DNA of 64,000 nucleotides from Chimonanthus salicifolius (Eukaryota; Streptophyta; Magnoliopsida; Laurales; Calycanthaceae). Under the pieces are notes generated by a model. The model had not been told where the DNA came from and did not search any database. It saw only the letters and a program-made list of their open reading frames with translations. Positions within the stretch are counted from its first letter, which is position 1; each line of letters opens with the position of its first letter. Of this stretch, positions 10,738 through 29,470 are shown piece after piece. The stretch lies in assembly GCA_013350335.1 (NCBI GenBank), contig CM023540.1, forward strand, positions 49,334,552 through 49,398,551, written 5' to 3'. The position numbers were made by a program, and so were the translations under genes.

Positions 10738-11131
10738 TGAAATTTACGAAAGCTAAGCAGATAGGTTCCGACCGGCTACGAAGGCAAACGGCGAAGCCAA
10801 GTATCAACAATCCGGTGGAAATTTAAAATTTTATGAAAATTTAAAAAAATATTAAAAAATCTAGAATATTAAAAAATATTGTAGTGTAAATTTTGTTTTT
10901 ATTTTATCTTAACTTATGAGAAAATATCAGTTTCCTTGCAAGTCAAAGATGTCATTTGCTTCTATAAGATCTTGAACAGAAATATATTCATGAATTTAAT
11001 GTTTTTATTTATAATTATTTTATTGTATATTTTGACTTGAGATAGATAATAAAAATTAACAATTATTAATTTAATATTAAGTAAAGATGTCTGATGTTAG
11101 GAGTTTGAGACTGAAGCATATTATAGTATTT
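10738..11131. other. PPR upstream flank
   Basis: AT-rich sequence upstream of the minus-strand PPR gene, conserved in the second copy at about 45313-45700. It should hold the promoter, but I see no decisive TATA box or motif. It ends at the insertion point of the fold-back element. Confidence 0.5.
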
Positions 11132-12646
11132 CCCACGGGCTTTTTATGTAATCAGACACGATAATTAATAGATTTTCGATTTTGCCTCTCACCTTCCGTA
11201 CCGAAAAAAAAGGGTTGCAACTCACGTCAGGCAGGTCAGGTTCCTTAAAACCCAACCCGACCTAAGTTGATACATATGGAACCCGACTCAATCCGAGCCG
11301 AATTATCAACCCGAACTTCACAACCCGACCTGACCCGACCCGAATCAACCTGAATTCTGACCCGACCCGCATTCTAAACTCATTTTAGCCTAATTTTAGC
11401 TGGGTCGGATCGGGTTAACTTGTAAAATCCTTAACCCGATCCGACCTGAATTTCACGCGGGTTTTTATCTTCTCAACCCAACCCGACACGCTGACCTGAA
11501 ATTCTTGACCCGACCTGTATGATTTCTTGGGTCGGGTCATGCGGGTCGGGCCAAAACCTGACCCGAGTTGCAGCCTATGAAAAACGAAATGCGTGAACCG
11601 ACACTTTCAGCTCGTCAAGCATGTGAACAGTTTATATCGGCTTGCCAAAGGAAAATAAGTGATTCCTTTCGCAAGCCGCTTTATTGTACTCTAACGGCAA
11701 AACACATATGATAGTGTAAATCGGCTTGCAAAAAATGGCAAATCGGCTCCCCATAATGGGAAAATCGGCTCGCCAAAAATTGAGGATGTTTTAAGTGCCG
11801 TTTTGGAGAAGAACAATCGGCGAGCTGTCACGCTTCTTCTCTCAGTCATTTCCATCCACCCAAACTCCTCCAATCCATGCCCCTGTTCAGATCTACCTTC
11901 TACCACACCTTCATTTTCCCCCATCTCTCTGTTTCCATTTCTCCTTTCTTTCTCTGCTTCCCACTCCAAAACGATGAGTCAGGTGTGGGTTTTCGCCCGG
12001 GTTTTACCGTTTCTCGACCGATTTCTACAAACAAGATATCAAAATTCATCTCCTCTGAATTTTATGAACTCCGAGACTGATTTTAAGTAAAAATAGTATA
12101 GTTTTGGGCTTCAAAAATCGTACCCAAAGAATTAAGAGGAAAAGTTATTTTTCTTAAATTTTTTGGGTACGATTTTCAATCCCAAAACTATACCATTTTA
12201 ACTTAAAATCAGTCCCAGAGTTTATAAAATTCAGAGTAGATGAATTTTGGTATCTTTTTTGTAGAAATCAGTCGAGAAACAGCCTCGTTTGAAAACCCGG
12301 ACGAAAAATCCACAGTTGATGAAAAACTTGGCTTGCCGCTGAGATTGAAAAGCAAAGAAAGAAGGAGAAATAGAGGAAAAGGAAAAAGACAGAAAAAAAC
12401 AGTCGAAATCTAGATCGGATCACGAAAGGAAAGTAAGTGATTGGTTTGGCGAGCCGATTTACTGTACCCTTTATTAAAATCAATCGAAATCGACTCGCCG
12501 AAGGGTAGTCAGTGATCCGGTTGGTACGCCAGAGTCTGACATTCCATTTTTTCATTTTTCTGGTACGGAATGTGAGAGGCAAAATCGGAAATCTACTAAT
12601 TTTCTTGTCTGGTTACACAAAAAACCTGTGGAGGATCACTGCCCAA
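11132..12646. mobile_element. Fold-back (long inverted repeat) element, present only in copy 1
   Basis: Copy 2 lacks this stretch: the flanks ...TATAGTATTT and TTTTATTTATAC are joined directly near 45694. The ends are about 70-bp imperfect inverted repeats (11133-11202 and 12562-12631, sharing CCAC-GGG/CAGG then GATTTTGCCTCTCAC). A second long inverted repeat (about 11850-12135 against 12156-12420, beginning from the centre with GGGTACGATTTT and CCCAAAACTATA) makes almost the whole element one giant hairpin with its apex near 12140-12150. There is no transposase. A clean target-site duplication is not visible (only ATTT, and about 14 extra bp lie beyond the right inverted repeat), so insertion in copy 1 and deletion in copy 2 both remain possible. 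Confidence 0.8.
11210..11577. mobile_element. hAT-type MITE nested in the fold-back left arm
   Basis: It begins AAGGGTTGCAACTC and ends GAGTTGCAGCCTA, an imperfect terminal inverted repeat. The interior is made of repeated CCCGACCCGA / GGGTCGGG motifs on both strands. Flanking 8-mers CGAAAAAA and TGAAAAAC match at 6 of 8 positions, consistent with an aged hAT 8-bp duplication. It resembles the intronic MITE at 20073-20395, and it explains why the left arm of the fold-back is longer than the right. Confidence 0.65.
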
Positions 12647-15199
12647 TTTTATTTATACACTTATGTACTCATGTAATATAGAATTAGACACTAGAAACCT
12701 CTACACGTAATCATTATTATAATTTATTTTGAAAAGTATCAAAAAATATAAAAAAAAATATAATAAATTTTTCTTTATAGATCTAAGAAAGAAATCTAGT
12801 TAATAACTTACTAAATTAACGTACAAACCACTATCTTGTTTTGTTTGAAAATGATAAAAATTTGAAAAAATAGAAAATTTTTGTTTAGTCCCAATTTTTG
12901 TTTGTATAATCTTCACCTTTATTACAAACCAAATGATACTATTTTTTAACGAAAACTATATTTAATAAAAAGAAGCAAAACTCACCTCATAATATCATGT
13001 TGTATTTTCAAAACATCAACTAATTCTTTGGTAATATTTTAGTTTTCTCTTCTTCTTTTTTTTCAAAAACTCTCATTGGTATATAACTATATACCAATTC
13101 ACATTTTGAACTAACTGGTACGATATTAACTGACTGGTTTTTTAAAGAACCAAGAGAAAAAAAAAAAGACGGTTTTTATAAAAGAAAAAATCAGATTCTT
13201 TGCTAGATTGTCCGTGGAAAACCTCAATGGAGATGGTTGGGGACTTGGGGGAACTCCCAACCAAGAGAAGAAGGGAAGGAGAGAATTCGTTTGAGGAGAA
13301 ATGGAAAAAAAAAAAAGGAGAGAGAATGACTCACCGCTGCCGAGAACGGAGAACAGAAATTTGAGAGAAATACTACGAAATAATGCAAAATGAAGTGAAA
13401 ATAGGGTTTTGGTTAATTAAATTGAGTTTTTCTCAAACGATTTCTTTTTGGAATTTTGAAAACCTTAATAAATACTAGCTGTTAACATTTTGGGCCCTAG
13501 GGTTCAAATCTAAATTAAAACGATAAGTCAAAAGGTTTTTTCATAATTTTCAAAAAATATTGGAGTAAAACAAAAATTCATTCAATCTCATCGAACCTTC
13601 TGATGCCCAGCATCATATCATACTTGTAATTAGAAGATACATGTCACTATAAGATACTTGAGAAAATGAATTTCATATTAGGTGTTTTCTTATATTAGTT
13701 TTCTATTTTCTAAAGTTTTTAGACATTTTCCAATTTTAGGACATTTAAAAAAAAATTTAAGACATACTTTATTCTTATCGTAATTTCATCTAATACTCAA
13801 TAAAAATGACGTTATTTCTAACAAAAATATGTTCACATTAAGTTTTCTATTTTTCCTATTTTTCTCATACTTCTTATATTTCTTAAAAAATGGAGGAGAG
13901 AGAAACTATATTGTTGGTATGCCTCTCAAATTCATAGTTGAACACTTTTTTTAATCATGCATAATATTCAAAACCTACAAAATTGATGGTTTCACCAAAA
14001 ATGGTCCATTTTGTAGACTTGAGAGGAGGGGTATGACTTGGAACTTTGGATACGTAAAATGTTTATGCAGGTGGAGATTTCCTTGAGCATCAAAGCATAA
14101 GTTTGGCATGCACACATGAACTGGTGGGCCTTAGGAAACAAGTGAAAATTTCTAATACAAATTATATTTATATAATTTTGTATATTCATATTCAAATTGA
14201 GTATAATATATATTTAGCATAATTTTCTCATGGAGATGTTATTTATATATTTAGCATGCCTATTTTATATATTTAATGCATTCCTGGCGAAAATTCAAAA
14301 TATTCAAATTGAGTATAATATATATAGAGAGAGGAAGAACAGATACATAAAAAACATACCTCTTGTTGATAAAATTCAGTTCCAAATCGATGGTCACCAG
14401 TCTAATGCCATTTTCACCTAAAATCTCTTTTTCTACTTCTGTCTTCCTTTTCTTCTATTTTAGAACCTTCATTAATAACCAATCATTCATTGTCTTATAA
14501 AATAAATCAAATGCTGCAAATCACACTATTTGATTTTTTTTTTCCCTTCCATCAATGAATCATCAAAGAGAGACCCAAGCAATCTCCACTCTAACTTCAT
14601 TCTTTTCGACCTCAATAAGCTAAAAAAAGCAAGGTTAAGAAAAGCTATCTATTGTTATCTTCAACAAGCTAAGAGTGAAGTTCGGTCTTCTCTCTCACAA
14701 AATGTTAAGAGTGAGGTAACACACACTTGGAATAAGTGAGCTTCCAAGTCTCTCAATTGAGTAATATAAAATAATAAACGAAAGATATGAAAAGATTGGA
14801 GATATAGAAATATATGTGTTCATTGATATTGTGTTGTACGTACCTCTTTAAATAAGAAACAAGCAAGCAACTATCTACCCAAGTCTAAGGACCCATTATG
14901 CCCTAAGTCTAAGGATCCATCACCATAACATGCCCTAAGTCTAAGGATCCATCACATTACATGGGACGACAAATTAGCCATAATCTAACAACTAAGACTC
15001 ATCTAATGACACCTCGTAAACTAATCCATTATTGATAGGAAACCAGTATCTCACATTCATAAGAACAACAGCCCATATCCTAGATGATAGAGTGGTGGGA
15101 TGACTCACAGAAGAAATCAAACATGACTCAATACATTTGTAGATTCCACCAACAATCAACATGAAAACCTTTCAATGATACTAATATGGAGTTTATGCA
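12647..15199. other. Intergenic sequence between PPR and GLR, copy 1
   Basis: AT-rich DNA matched by 45700-48252 in copy 2. I see no gene. Several short frames (for example 13992-14195 and 14230-14421) are also open in copy 2, but they lie in low-complexity AT sequence and show no domain. The right part (about 14750-15199) is the 3' flank of the GLR gene and includes the tandem repeat at 14878-14962. Confidence 0.5.
14878..14962. repeat. Short tandem repeat, about 32-bp unit
   Basis: Three units starting AAGTCTAAGGATCCATCA follow one another, the first shortened (AAGGACCCATTATGCCCT). In copy 2 (47927-48017) the first unit is full length, so the array has changed since duplication. It lies about 240-320 bp downstream of the GLR stop codon. 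Confidence 0.85.
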
Positions 15200-21006
<5,807 letters not shown>

Positions 21007-21285
21007 ATTTTACGTATTGAAACTTAAAAAGTTCCAAGAGGCTGGAGAAGCTCTTAAGTATTTCTGTAGCGTCGACTAGTCTCGTTTAAAAATCAGATGA
21101 GAATATTCAACGTTAGATGATCCTACTTAGATTCTTTCTTCTTGATAGGCAGATTCCATGCAAGTGGGTTCTCATTTCTGGGTAATTCAGAAATGTTGAC
21201 GTGCAATTGCACCCATCCTCAGTTCTAAGTTTTAACCTCATGGAATCTACAATGATGAGACATTTGAAGCTATTAATAACATGAC

Positions 21286-21508
21286 GGCCGCGTTTGGATG
21301 ACTCGGTCTAAGGGTAATGGGAAGTTATCCCTTCTTACCCTTCTTTGGTAATTAAGGAATACGAGTGAAATTTCAAATTTGTACCCATTTTTTATCAGTT
21401 TTGAAAACCCTTTCTTTTCAAAAGATTTTCATATTATCTGGGTAACTCCTGCTAAAAGATAACTTCGAGTAGTCCTTTCAAAATTTATCCTTCATCCAAA
21501 TGCAGCCC
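21286..21508. mobile_element. MITE upstream of GLR copy 1
   Basis: The left end GGCCGCGTTTGGATGA and the right end TTCATCCAAATGCAGCC form an inverted repeat (GGCYGCRTTTGGATGA) about 220 bp apart, with no coding potential. It sits about 280 bp upstream of the GLR start codon. No target-site duplication is clear. In copy 2 only the right half is recognisable (about 54310-54410); the left half is replaced by unrelated sequence. Confidence 0.7.
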
Positions 21509-24164
21509 ATAAATCTTCCTAAGACTTTTCTTTTATTTTTATTTTTTTTGTCTTTTGAGAGGATGGAAGGTGCGTTGATTCCATCACAATTTAATTTTTT
21601 TATTTTAGTTTATAAAAAATGTAATTTAATTTTTTTTTTTTCTTGTATAATCTAATACTTTTACAGTAATTTATCTAATCATTTAGTTATTCGAAGTTCA
21701 CCATCTAATATAGTGCATTGAGCAATTAGTAAGCTTTTCCTTTCCAAACTACCAAATGTGAAATGAAATGTCGTAGTCACATTACAATTTTTTGAGAAAC
21801 GATTGAATTTAAATAAAAAATAAATTTAGATTTAAATCTTAGATGTATGAGATCATAAATTATGAAATATTTTTGTTTAGGATGATAATTGGAACATAGA
21901 CATTGGATTATTAATTTTTAGTATTTATAATTGTTTTTGTAGAAACAAGAATAGTTTTTATGAAAATATAATTTTGTCTTTTATTATGTGTATTGTATTT
22001 TATAGTTTTTTATATTTTATTACCTATTAATTTATTTCAAACTTATTTAATAATTAATAGTTTAATATTATTTGTCATATTACATTAACCAGCACGGGTT
22101 TGATCGAGTTAGACATGGTTCAACTCAGTTGGACTATATTTCATCCAACCTTGCCCTTAGCCGCTTAGATGATTCGGTAGATGGGTTGTTTTTTAAAACA
22201 CTAGTATTCAATAATATTTCTTTTTTATTACATATTTAAAAAATAGGCCTCCATCTAATTTTAATTTATCTTAGATATTTAACATGATTAGAAGACAATA
22301 TAGTGATAATTGATTTTACTATGGTTCGAAAATCCAAAAGCAGATCCGAATTTATTTTCAATTTACTTATGAATTCAACACAGCGAGAAGTCTAACAAAA
22401 AGAATACTATTGTTTATATCAATTTGAACTTAAAATTCAAAAACTCTATTTAGATTTGAGAATAAGAATGTCTCGGTTGATCCCAGTACTGCCAATAAAT
22501 AGTGACAGCTGGCGCTGTCAAATCTAAGAAGAAATTGAGATTAGTATTCCGCGGTTGACTATTCCTAAAGTTTAAATTATTGCAACTTTGCTATTATTTA
22601 TAATTTTGTTTCATTTGTTAAAATTCCTTTCCATCTAGTTATAATTAAAATAATGCCATCATTTTTTCATAATTTATATAAAAATAAGTTTTATAAAAGT
22701 AATTTTTATACATTATAATCAATTCTATAAAATTATTTTTTCACCCAATAAAGAGTCAATATTAAATTATTATGCACGTGAGATTATTCATATTACTTTT
22801 TATCTAAGTTAAGAATTTTGGTCAAAATTAGTTTTTCTATTCTTAAGGGTATTGAAATTTTGTCTATATCAGTCAAAATTTGTATATTGCTATCTTGACC
22901 ATGTCAATGAGATCAGTTAAAATTGAAGTTGAATTAATTTTTTTTTTAAATTTACGTGTGGAAAACCACAGAATACTTAATGTAAAATTTCCATGAGTGA
23001 GTCCACTACCACTAAAATACACTAAGGTTAGGCCATGAATCCGTCTGAATTTTATTTAATACAAATTTTCCAAAAGTTGTCAATATTATTGATATTTACA
23101 TTGTGGTTTGGACACAAATTAACCAATTTCATTAAAGGATCGAATTTGAACTGAAATTTATAACTAAGCTTTTTACTCGCCTATAAGAGAAAGATTTACT
23201 CAGGAACATGTCCAAATGTGGATGTTGGCAGTAATTATAAACAGGCTTTATAATGAAAGAAAATTTATAAATGAGATATTTAATCTTTTTATTTTTTCTA
23301 AATGTTCAATATTTAAAATTTCATTAATTACTATGAGCATTATTAAATAAATGTTTAAATTATATGAATATATAATTTAAATATAATAAATAGTAAAAAC
23401 TAAGACAATTGAATAATTCATTAATTATATGTAATTGGCATATATATATATATATAGTTGATTCAAATAATAAAAATTAAACAAAAGATTGCTAATTATA
23501 CCCATGAGAACCGTGAAAAATAGGCTGTGTTTAGCCACATGTTCGTTGGAGCACTATCACGCTTTTAATTTTAAATATTGAAAATTAATTTTTCAATTCA
23601 ATGAAAATCGAGTTCGGAACTCAAAATATGGCTATTTGAAATGAAATGAAGAAATTTATTTTCAATTGTTGATAATTGTAAAACAAAATGTGTTTAAGAT
23701 CGAAAGTCTTTTTGCTTTTGATTTGCAACACGCAGTAAGACTACCGCTAATTTTGGCTACACGCAGTAAGACTAAGATCCGCTGATTTCGGCTCCGCAAC
23801 CCGTTGAGGTTATCAACCATTCAACCCTCTTCACTTAGACCTACAGACGACGACGAAGTCGTTACTGTAGACTGTATGGTGGCCGAATGAGAGCAGAGCA
23901 ATGTTATCCAACCGGGCCCAGCCCGACGTTGACAGGTCGCTTTTAAATCAGACTGGGTCAAGAACCCATAAAAATCCTAAGAATTTAGATTTAATTGGCT
24001 TACCTAGGAATTTAGTGCAATGAAGATGTGGTATCAATTATTTTAACTTAACCTAATTTAAATAATTTCATAATAATTGGTCTAACTTGAATATACACCC
24101 ATTTAACTTTTTAAATAGGAATATAAATATTTTTTATTTGAATCATATGTTTCATAAATTTACG
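21509..24164. other. Gene-poor AT-rich tract, copy 1
   Basis: No gene seen. It is matched throughout by about 54420-57094. A stretch near 22080-22200 (CAGCACGGGTTTGATCGAG, ... TTTTTAAAACACTAG) is similar to 35780-35885 and looks like an old dispersed repeat fragment. A short TA microsatellite lies at 23440-23456. Near 23710-23900 a GC-richer patch (CGACGACGAAGTCGTTAC) is conserved in both copies but has no clear frame. Confidence 0.5.
23440..23456. repeat. (TA)n microsatellite, short allele
   Basis: About 17 bp of alternating A and T. The same site in copy 2 (56342-56386) is about 45 bp, so the tract has changed length since duplication. Confidence 0.9.
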
Positions 24165-25559
24165 TCAAATGTAATACCCTAACTCAATTTAGAAATTAAT
24201 TTAGTTTAATTAGGATTCATTAAATAAATTTTAGCCGTTGATTGTGATTCTTGTTCCTCCAATCGTGAAGATTACGGAATGAGGTTTCCAACGGATTAGA
24301 GTTTGATTCAATCCGAGTTAGATAGCCCTTCTAATTGAGTCTCAAAGGTATAAGGGCCAAATGTGAACATAATAATATTATTTTAAACTTAAAACTTGAC
24401 TGTTCTAGAAACTCAATCATTTGACCTAGTTAAACTCCAAATTTTATATTATATATTATTTTTAAATTCTGGATTTAACGGAATACCAATCTCAACCTAC
24501 TTCTACTTATTTTTACTGCCTAAAACTTCTTAAGTGGCAAAACCCTACTTTGATAAGAGAGACAAAGTCTTAAAATATACGGATAGAGTCAATACTAGAC
24601 ATGTATTATAACATACCTTTCTGTATTTTTACATCAAGAAATCTGAGCCGTCATTTTAACTAAAAACACTCTTTTGCTTAGATAGAGTATTTTTTACTCC
24701 AAAAGACTTTAAAACTCTAGAATATTTATATTAGACTAATTTATTATCTACTTGTAAAATTAGATTTTCTCAGAAAAATTCTTTAAAATTAGAGAATCTT
24801 GTCAAAATGGTGTATTTTGATTAAAATACTGAGTTTTTATTGGATTTTCTCTCTAAAATTTAATACCATGTTTATAATTTAATATGTGACCTAGTGGATT
24901 ATTTAGATTAAGCTAGTAGGACTCTAAAATATTTAAATTTAACAAAAGAAATAAGTGGTATTGTTATTAAAAATAATAATAATAATAAAATAATAAAAAA
25001 TATCTTATAAGATAAGTTTAAAACCTAAGGCTAATAATTAGCTAGGTTGTATGCGTGCAAGTCAACCCTTTCTTTTCCTATTTAAACGATGGAGGGGTGG
25101 GAAGTAACAAGGAAAAAAAAAGGCTCAAAAGTCTTCCTGTCATTTTCTCTCCTTCCTCTTCTGTTTTATTCCTTCTTCTTTTCATCGTCTTTGTTAAAAA
25201 AAATGAGCAAAACCATACGTCGGCTTTTTCCGTGTTTATGTCGAGATTTTCAAACCAAGTCAATTTTTGATGAATTTTTACAAACAAAGTATTTTCTCAT
25301 TCTTATTAATTATATAGTAAGTTAGGAGTAGAAAGAGGTAATTATGAACTTTAAAATTGGATTTTTCAAAATAGAGGAAAAAATAGGATTCTTCTTAAAT
25401 TTTAAATTGTACCCTTTAAATCATTTTTATTTTATATTTAAAATTTAGTTTTTTGACCTTAAATAAAATCGAGAAAAAGATTAACCCTATATAACTATTG
25501 TGTATTTATTTTTATGCATTGTGTATTTAAATTCAGTATTTTAACTTCTACGCCACACT

Positions 25560-25690
25560 ATCATCTGTAGTGACGCTAGTCGCTCAATGATACCATTCGA
25601 GGTGGTGCTTAGTCAGTCGGTGGATCATCAGTAGTAGCGTTTAGTCGCTCGATGATACCATTTGAGGAAATGCTAGTCACCCGATAGTTT
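25560..25690. repeat. Degenerate tandem repeat within the solo LTR, copy 1
   Basis: Units containing GCTTAGTC, GCTCGATGATACCATTTGAGG and ATCATCAGTAG recur about every 65 bp. The counterpart at 38716-38905 (other strand) has about three units, and copy 2 has it at 58515-58640. The repeat is part of the LTR family, not a separate insertion. Confidence 0.75.
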
Positions 25691-26950
25691 TGAAGTGGGG
25701 CACTAAGTACTTTATTTACATTTCTCACACTGTAACCTCTAGACCGGAGTCCCCCATCATTAGCGCAACGGAAACGCCGGTCGGTGACCATCAGTAGCGC
25801 AGCGGAAACACTACTCGATGGTAAAATGGGTTGTATAATGAGTATTTTATTTACTTTACTGTCTTTGTACCCTTTGGACACCGTCTCAATACGTCTCCTT
25901 AACTGGAAAACAATACGAGACGGGGCACTGAGTCCTTTACAATTTTATTTTATTGTAGTGTTTTGGATGGCTAACATCTAGCCCTCTGACATAATTTAAA
26001 GGAGCAGAAAGAGTTAGATGACTCACTACACGTATCACGTTTTTGCTGGAAAATGCACGGGGAACAGATAATAACTCGTAAATACTCTGTCAAACTGAAA
26101 TTTGTATTATTTTTTTATTCTTACAGATTTTTGTGATAAACACTACGAGTAAAGGTGAGGAGAATCGAACTGAATTGGTATTGTATTATATGGCATTTAA
26201 ACCCACAACACCAAACTGAAATGGGACCCATGGTCATTTAAGGATGGAAAATGTTATATAGGTTTAGAAAGCGAGACCTGACACTGCTTATTTATAAGGG
26301 ATGAAAATTATGTTCTCTCTATATAAAACGTAGGTGTAAAATGGTGTCGAAGAGCCAATGACTTGTAGCCTCTAACGCAGTATGGACCCATGGAGTGTTT
26401 GGGAGCTGTTGGGTGAGGAACTGGATGAAGGCACCAGTGTTAGTAATCCAATTGACTGATTGCATGGTTATTGATTATTATTTCTGAATTTATGCATTTT
26501 GGGTAATTTGGATGATAAGTCTGGATTTCATTGAAGTTCTCTCAGGGTAAGTCCCTACGTAAGAAGGGCACTGGGAATCATGCATTGTCATGCATATTAT
26601 TAAACTTAGTGAGTTAAATGGAAATTGAAAATTGTGGAAATTATTTTTGATTGTTTAGGGTATACTATATATTTTTGATTGTTTAGGGTATACTATCTGT
26701 GGTTTTAGTAAAGTAAGTATGATAAGTTGGTATCACTGTAAGTCTTAGTGGGTATGATAAAACTGGAATGTTTGTGAGCACTTGCAAGTTGCTGTATTAT
26801 TTCCAGTGGATGATTTAATACTACCGAAGCTTAGTGGCGATCTTCCGTGAGGTTTAGCTTAGAACCTCAATACGTGTGATATAACTTGGTGGGAGATCGC
26901 CGTATGAACAATGAGAAATATCTTATTGACTTTTAGTTGGTTACTGAGAT

Positions 26951-27080
26951 ATGACTAAGTGAATGATTACCCCAGTGGATAAATGGGACATGACTAGAAG
27001 AATGATTACTCCAGTGAAAAATAGGATTTGACTTGGTGAATAATTATCCTCAGTTGATTAGCAATGTATGACTTGGGAAA
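26951..27080. repeat. Short degenerate tandem repeat within the solo LTR, copy 1
   Basis: Three to four units of about 45 bp built on TGAATGATTACCCCAGTG and GACTTGGTGAATAATTA. It is conserved in copy 2 (about 59880-60010). Just upstream (about 26650-26695) copy 1 alone has a 30-bp tandem duplication of TTTTTGATTGTTTAGGGTAT. Confidence 0.65.
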
Positions 27081-27316
27081 TGATTTCACTAATTGTTTAT
27101 AACCTGACGGTTAATGCCTGTATGGCATAATGAGATAGGACTTAGTGGTAAATATTGGTATAGGAGCATAAGGGTAAACAATGTCCTACAAGAATGATCC
27201 TAAGGTAAAAATGAATCATAGGTTGGTAAGTTACATGTTCATTTGTATTGATAAATGCATGCCATGGTTTCTGATTTATTTGAGTTCTCCCCACTGGACT
27301 AGTAGCTCATGTCTTA

Positions 27317-28916
27317 CAATCTAACAATTGTTGGTCTTTTTAAAATTTACTTGATTGGTTAACTAAGTGCAGCAGATACAAAAATCAAGTATGGATGTGG
27401 TAGTAAATGTGATTAAATAATCAATAAGAGAAATTAGCTCTAACACCACAATCACAGTGACACAAGACTTATAGTGGTTCGGTTAGCCAAACTACATCCA
27501 CTGTTAGGATTCACTGAACCTTGAGTTTTCCTCGAATTCATTAAGTGGGGAATTACACCCTCACAATTAGAGTAGGAATTCCACCTCACTCAATGGGCTG
27601 GGAATTCTACACACCATTGTGCCAGAGACGACGCTTTAGAGTTTTTTATAGTGGTTCCGAAGCCAATCCTCCTTAATTCACTTTCAGGACAAAGGTTTTA
27701 AAATAAAATTAAAACCAAGAAACACTTGCCTTTAAAGCTCATTCTCTATGATGTTGCTTCTTGAAGATCCACTCAATGTGTGCCGATGTTCCACCTCGTA
27801 TTCGTCGTAAAACAATCATAATCTTAGGGTGACAAGGAAACTGATTTTGCCAAGGCTTTCCTAGTTTATGTCTTTTCTTTCCTCATCTTTTTCTCTCTCT
27901 CAAATTCAATCAATAGATTGCTTGTTTATGATTCTCAAGTGTAGGTACAAGAGAGTGATCGTTCCTTAGAGTGTGTGACTTTTCTCAGTTCAAGGAAGAT
28001 AATAAAACGATTACACAACACTCATATTTATAGAGGATTCTTCATAGCTTTTCAAACTGTCTAGTACCTATAGGTCGGTGGCACCGATTGGTCGGTGTTC
28101 ATATTTATTACTATTCAGACCGTTGCACATTAAATGTACTCCCAACAGCTTTATTACTTCCTGGTCGATAGGTCAGTGTCGCCGATGGGTCGACAGTTAT
28201 GGTACCGAGAGGTCGGTTCGTACGAGAGGCTCGGTCTGGGGCAACACCCTGCTGATAGAGTTTCAAGTACAGAAAACAGTCTTACCCAGATCGACCTGTC
28301 TCCCTTTATCGAGGGGTCAGTCCTGGTACTCTCGACCGATCTTGAACTACCGATATGTCTCTTTCCTCGAGAGTCCATCTAAGTTCTAAGTTTCAGAACT
28401 TATAAGTTATCATCGACAAGTCGTTGACCACGAGGGGTCATTTCAACCTTTCACCGAGGGGTCGGTTCATACGAGACTTTCGAACATAGGCGTACCCAGA
28501 ATGACAATTCTATGATCCATAACCTTTGCCAATTTGGCCGACTAATCCTTGACAACGATGGGTCGATCCTGTCTCCACCGAGGGGTCGGTGAAAACGACT
28601 GGTCGAGCTAATAGTGAAACCAAATACATATTTCCAAGTTGGGTTCTAATTCATTATCAAGCTTTCTCTCCAGGCTTTTAATGATTTTACCATTTGTTCA
28701 ACTAAGCCTATGAATGATCAAATCTAAGGTGTGGGTACCACCTAAAAGTCATCTATGACCGTTTAGCTGTTTTGTAATTGCTATAACGAGAGCTTCAATC
28801 CGGTTGAGCATGATCTTCAATCTTGATCATCTTGAATCTTGAATCTTCTAACAAGTGCTTCTTCCCGAGTCATGAAATTGACAAACTTAGGGACTCGGCA
28901 AGCCGTGGCACTAATA
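27317..28916 (-). repeat. Copia 3' LTR, copy 1 (outer end truncated)
   Basis: It matches the right LTR from CAATCTAACAAT to GGCACTAATA. The inner end abuts the polypurine tract. Repeated CCGANNGGTCGGT-like motifs occur at about 28070-28620. It is closer to the left LTR of copy 2 than to its own partner LTR, so insertion long preceded the segmental duplication. Confidence 0.88.
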
Positions 28917-28928
28917 ATCTCCCCATTT
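28917..28928 (-). other. Copia polypurine tract, copy 1
   Basis: AAATGGGGAGAT on the minus strand, immediately before the LTR start (TATTAGTGCC, expected TGTTAG). Polypurine tracts prime plus-strand DNA synthesis during reverse transcription. The same tract is at 61846-61857 in copy 2. Confidence 0.8.
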
Positions 28929-29470
28929 GTCAAATTCATGACAAAACCTAAATGATAACTCAGTTACAATCCCCACCTTTATTACAACATATTTGAATAC
29001 AAAAAATATTACATTAATTTACATGTACATATCCAAATGGACAACAAGACTATGATCTTCATATTCTTGTTCAATTTGCTTTATTTCATTTTTCTTGTTT
29101 CAACACATAAGCAAACAATACTAGACAATCATTAGAGGAGTTAGTCCAAAACATAAATACACATCCAAGGACTAGACAAGATTCTCATTCATTCTCCCCC
29201 ATACACCAATGATTTCTTAGTCACCAACACTACCCAAAGCTTATCTGAGCTAACTCCAAGTCCATGTTTCTCCCTATTTCTCTTCTATTGTCTAAGGGAT
29301 CCAGGACTTTAGGCTTCGTCCAATCTTTCCAGTTATTCCCCCATAATTGGCTTTGGTGTCTTTTAGCTTCTACTAATTTCTCCTCCATTTTGTCATAACT
29401 GTGATAAAGGATAGTAGGCGAATATTTACAGTACTCCCTTATGGATTGTTCCCCATAAGTTGTGCTTCCC

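Noticed and set aside
12268..12582. 104-codon frame in the fold-back right arm
   Set aside because: Arises from the inverted repeat and a Phe/Leu-rich tract; no domain and no start context.
25055..25325. Small conserved frames in the solo LTR, present in both copies
   Set aside because: They lie inside an LTR, are Ser/Leu/Lys-rich, and are not preserved in frame in the inverted relative.
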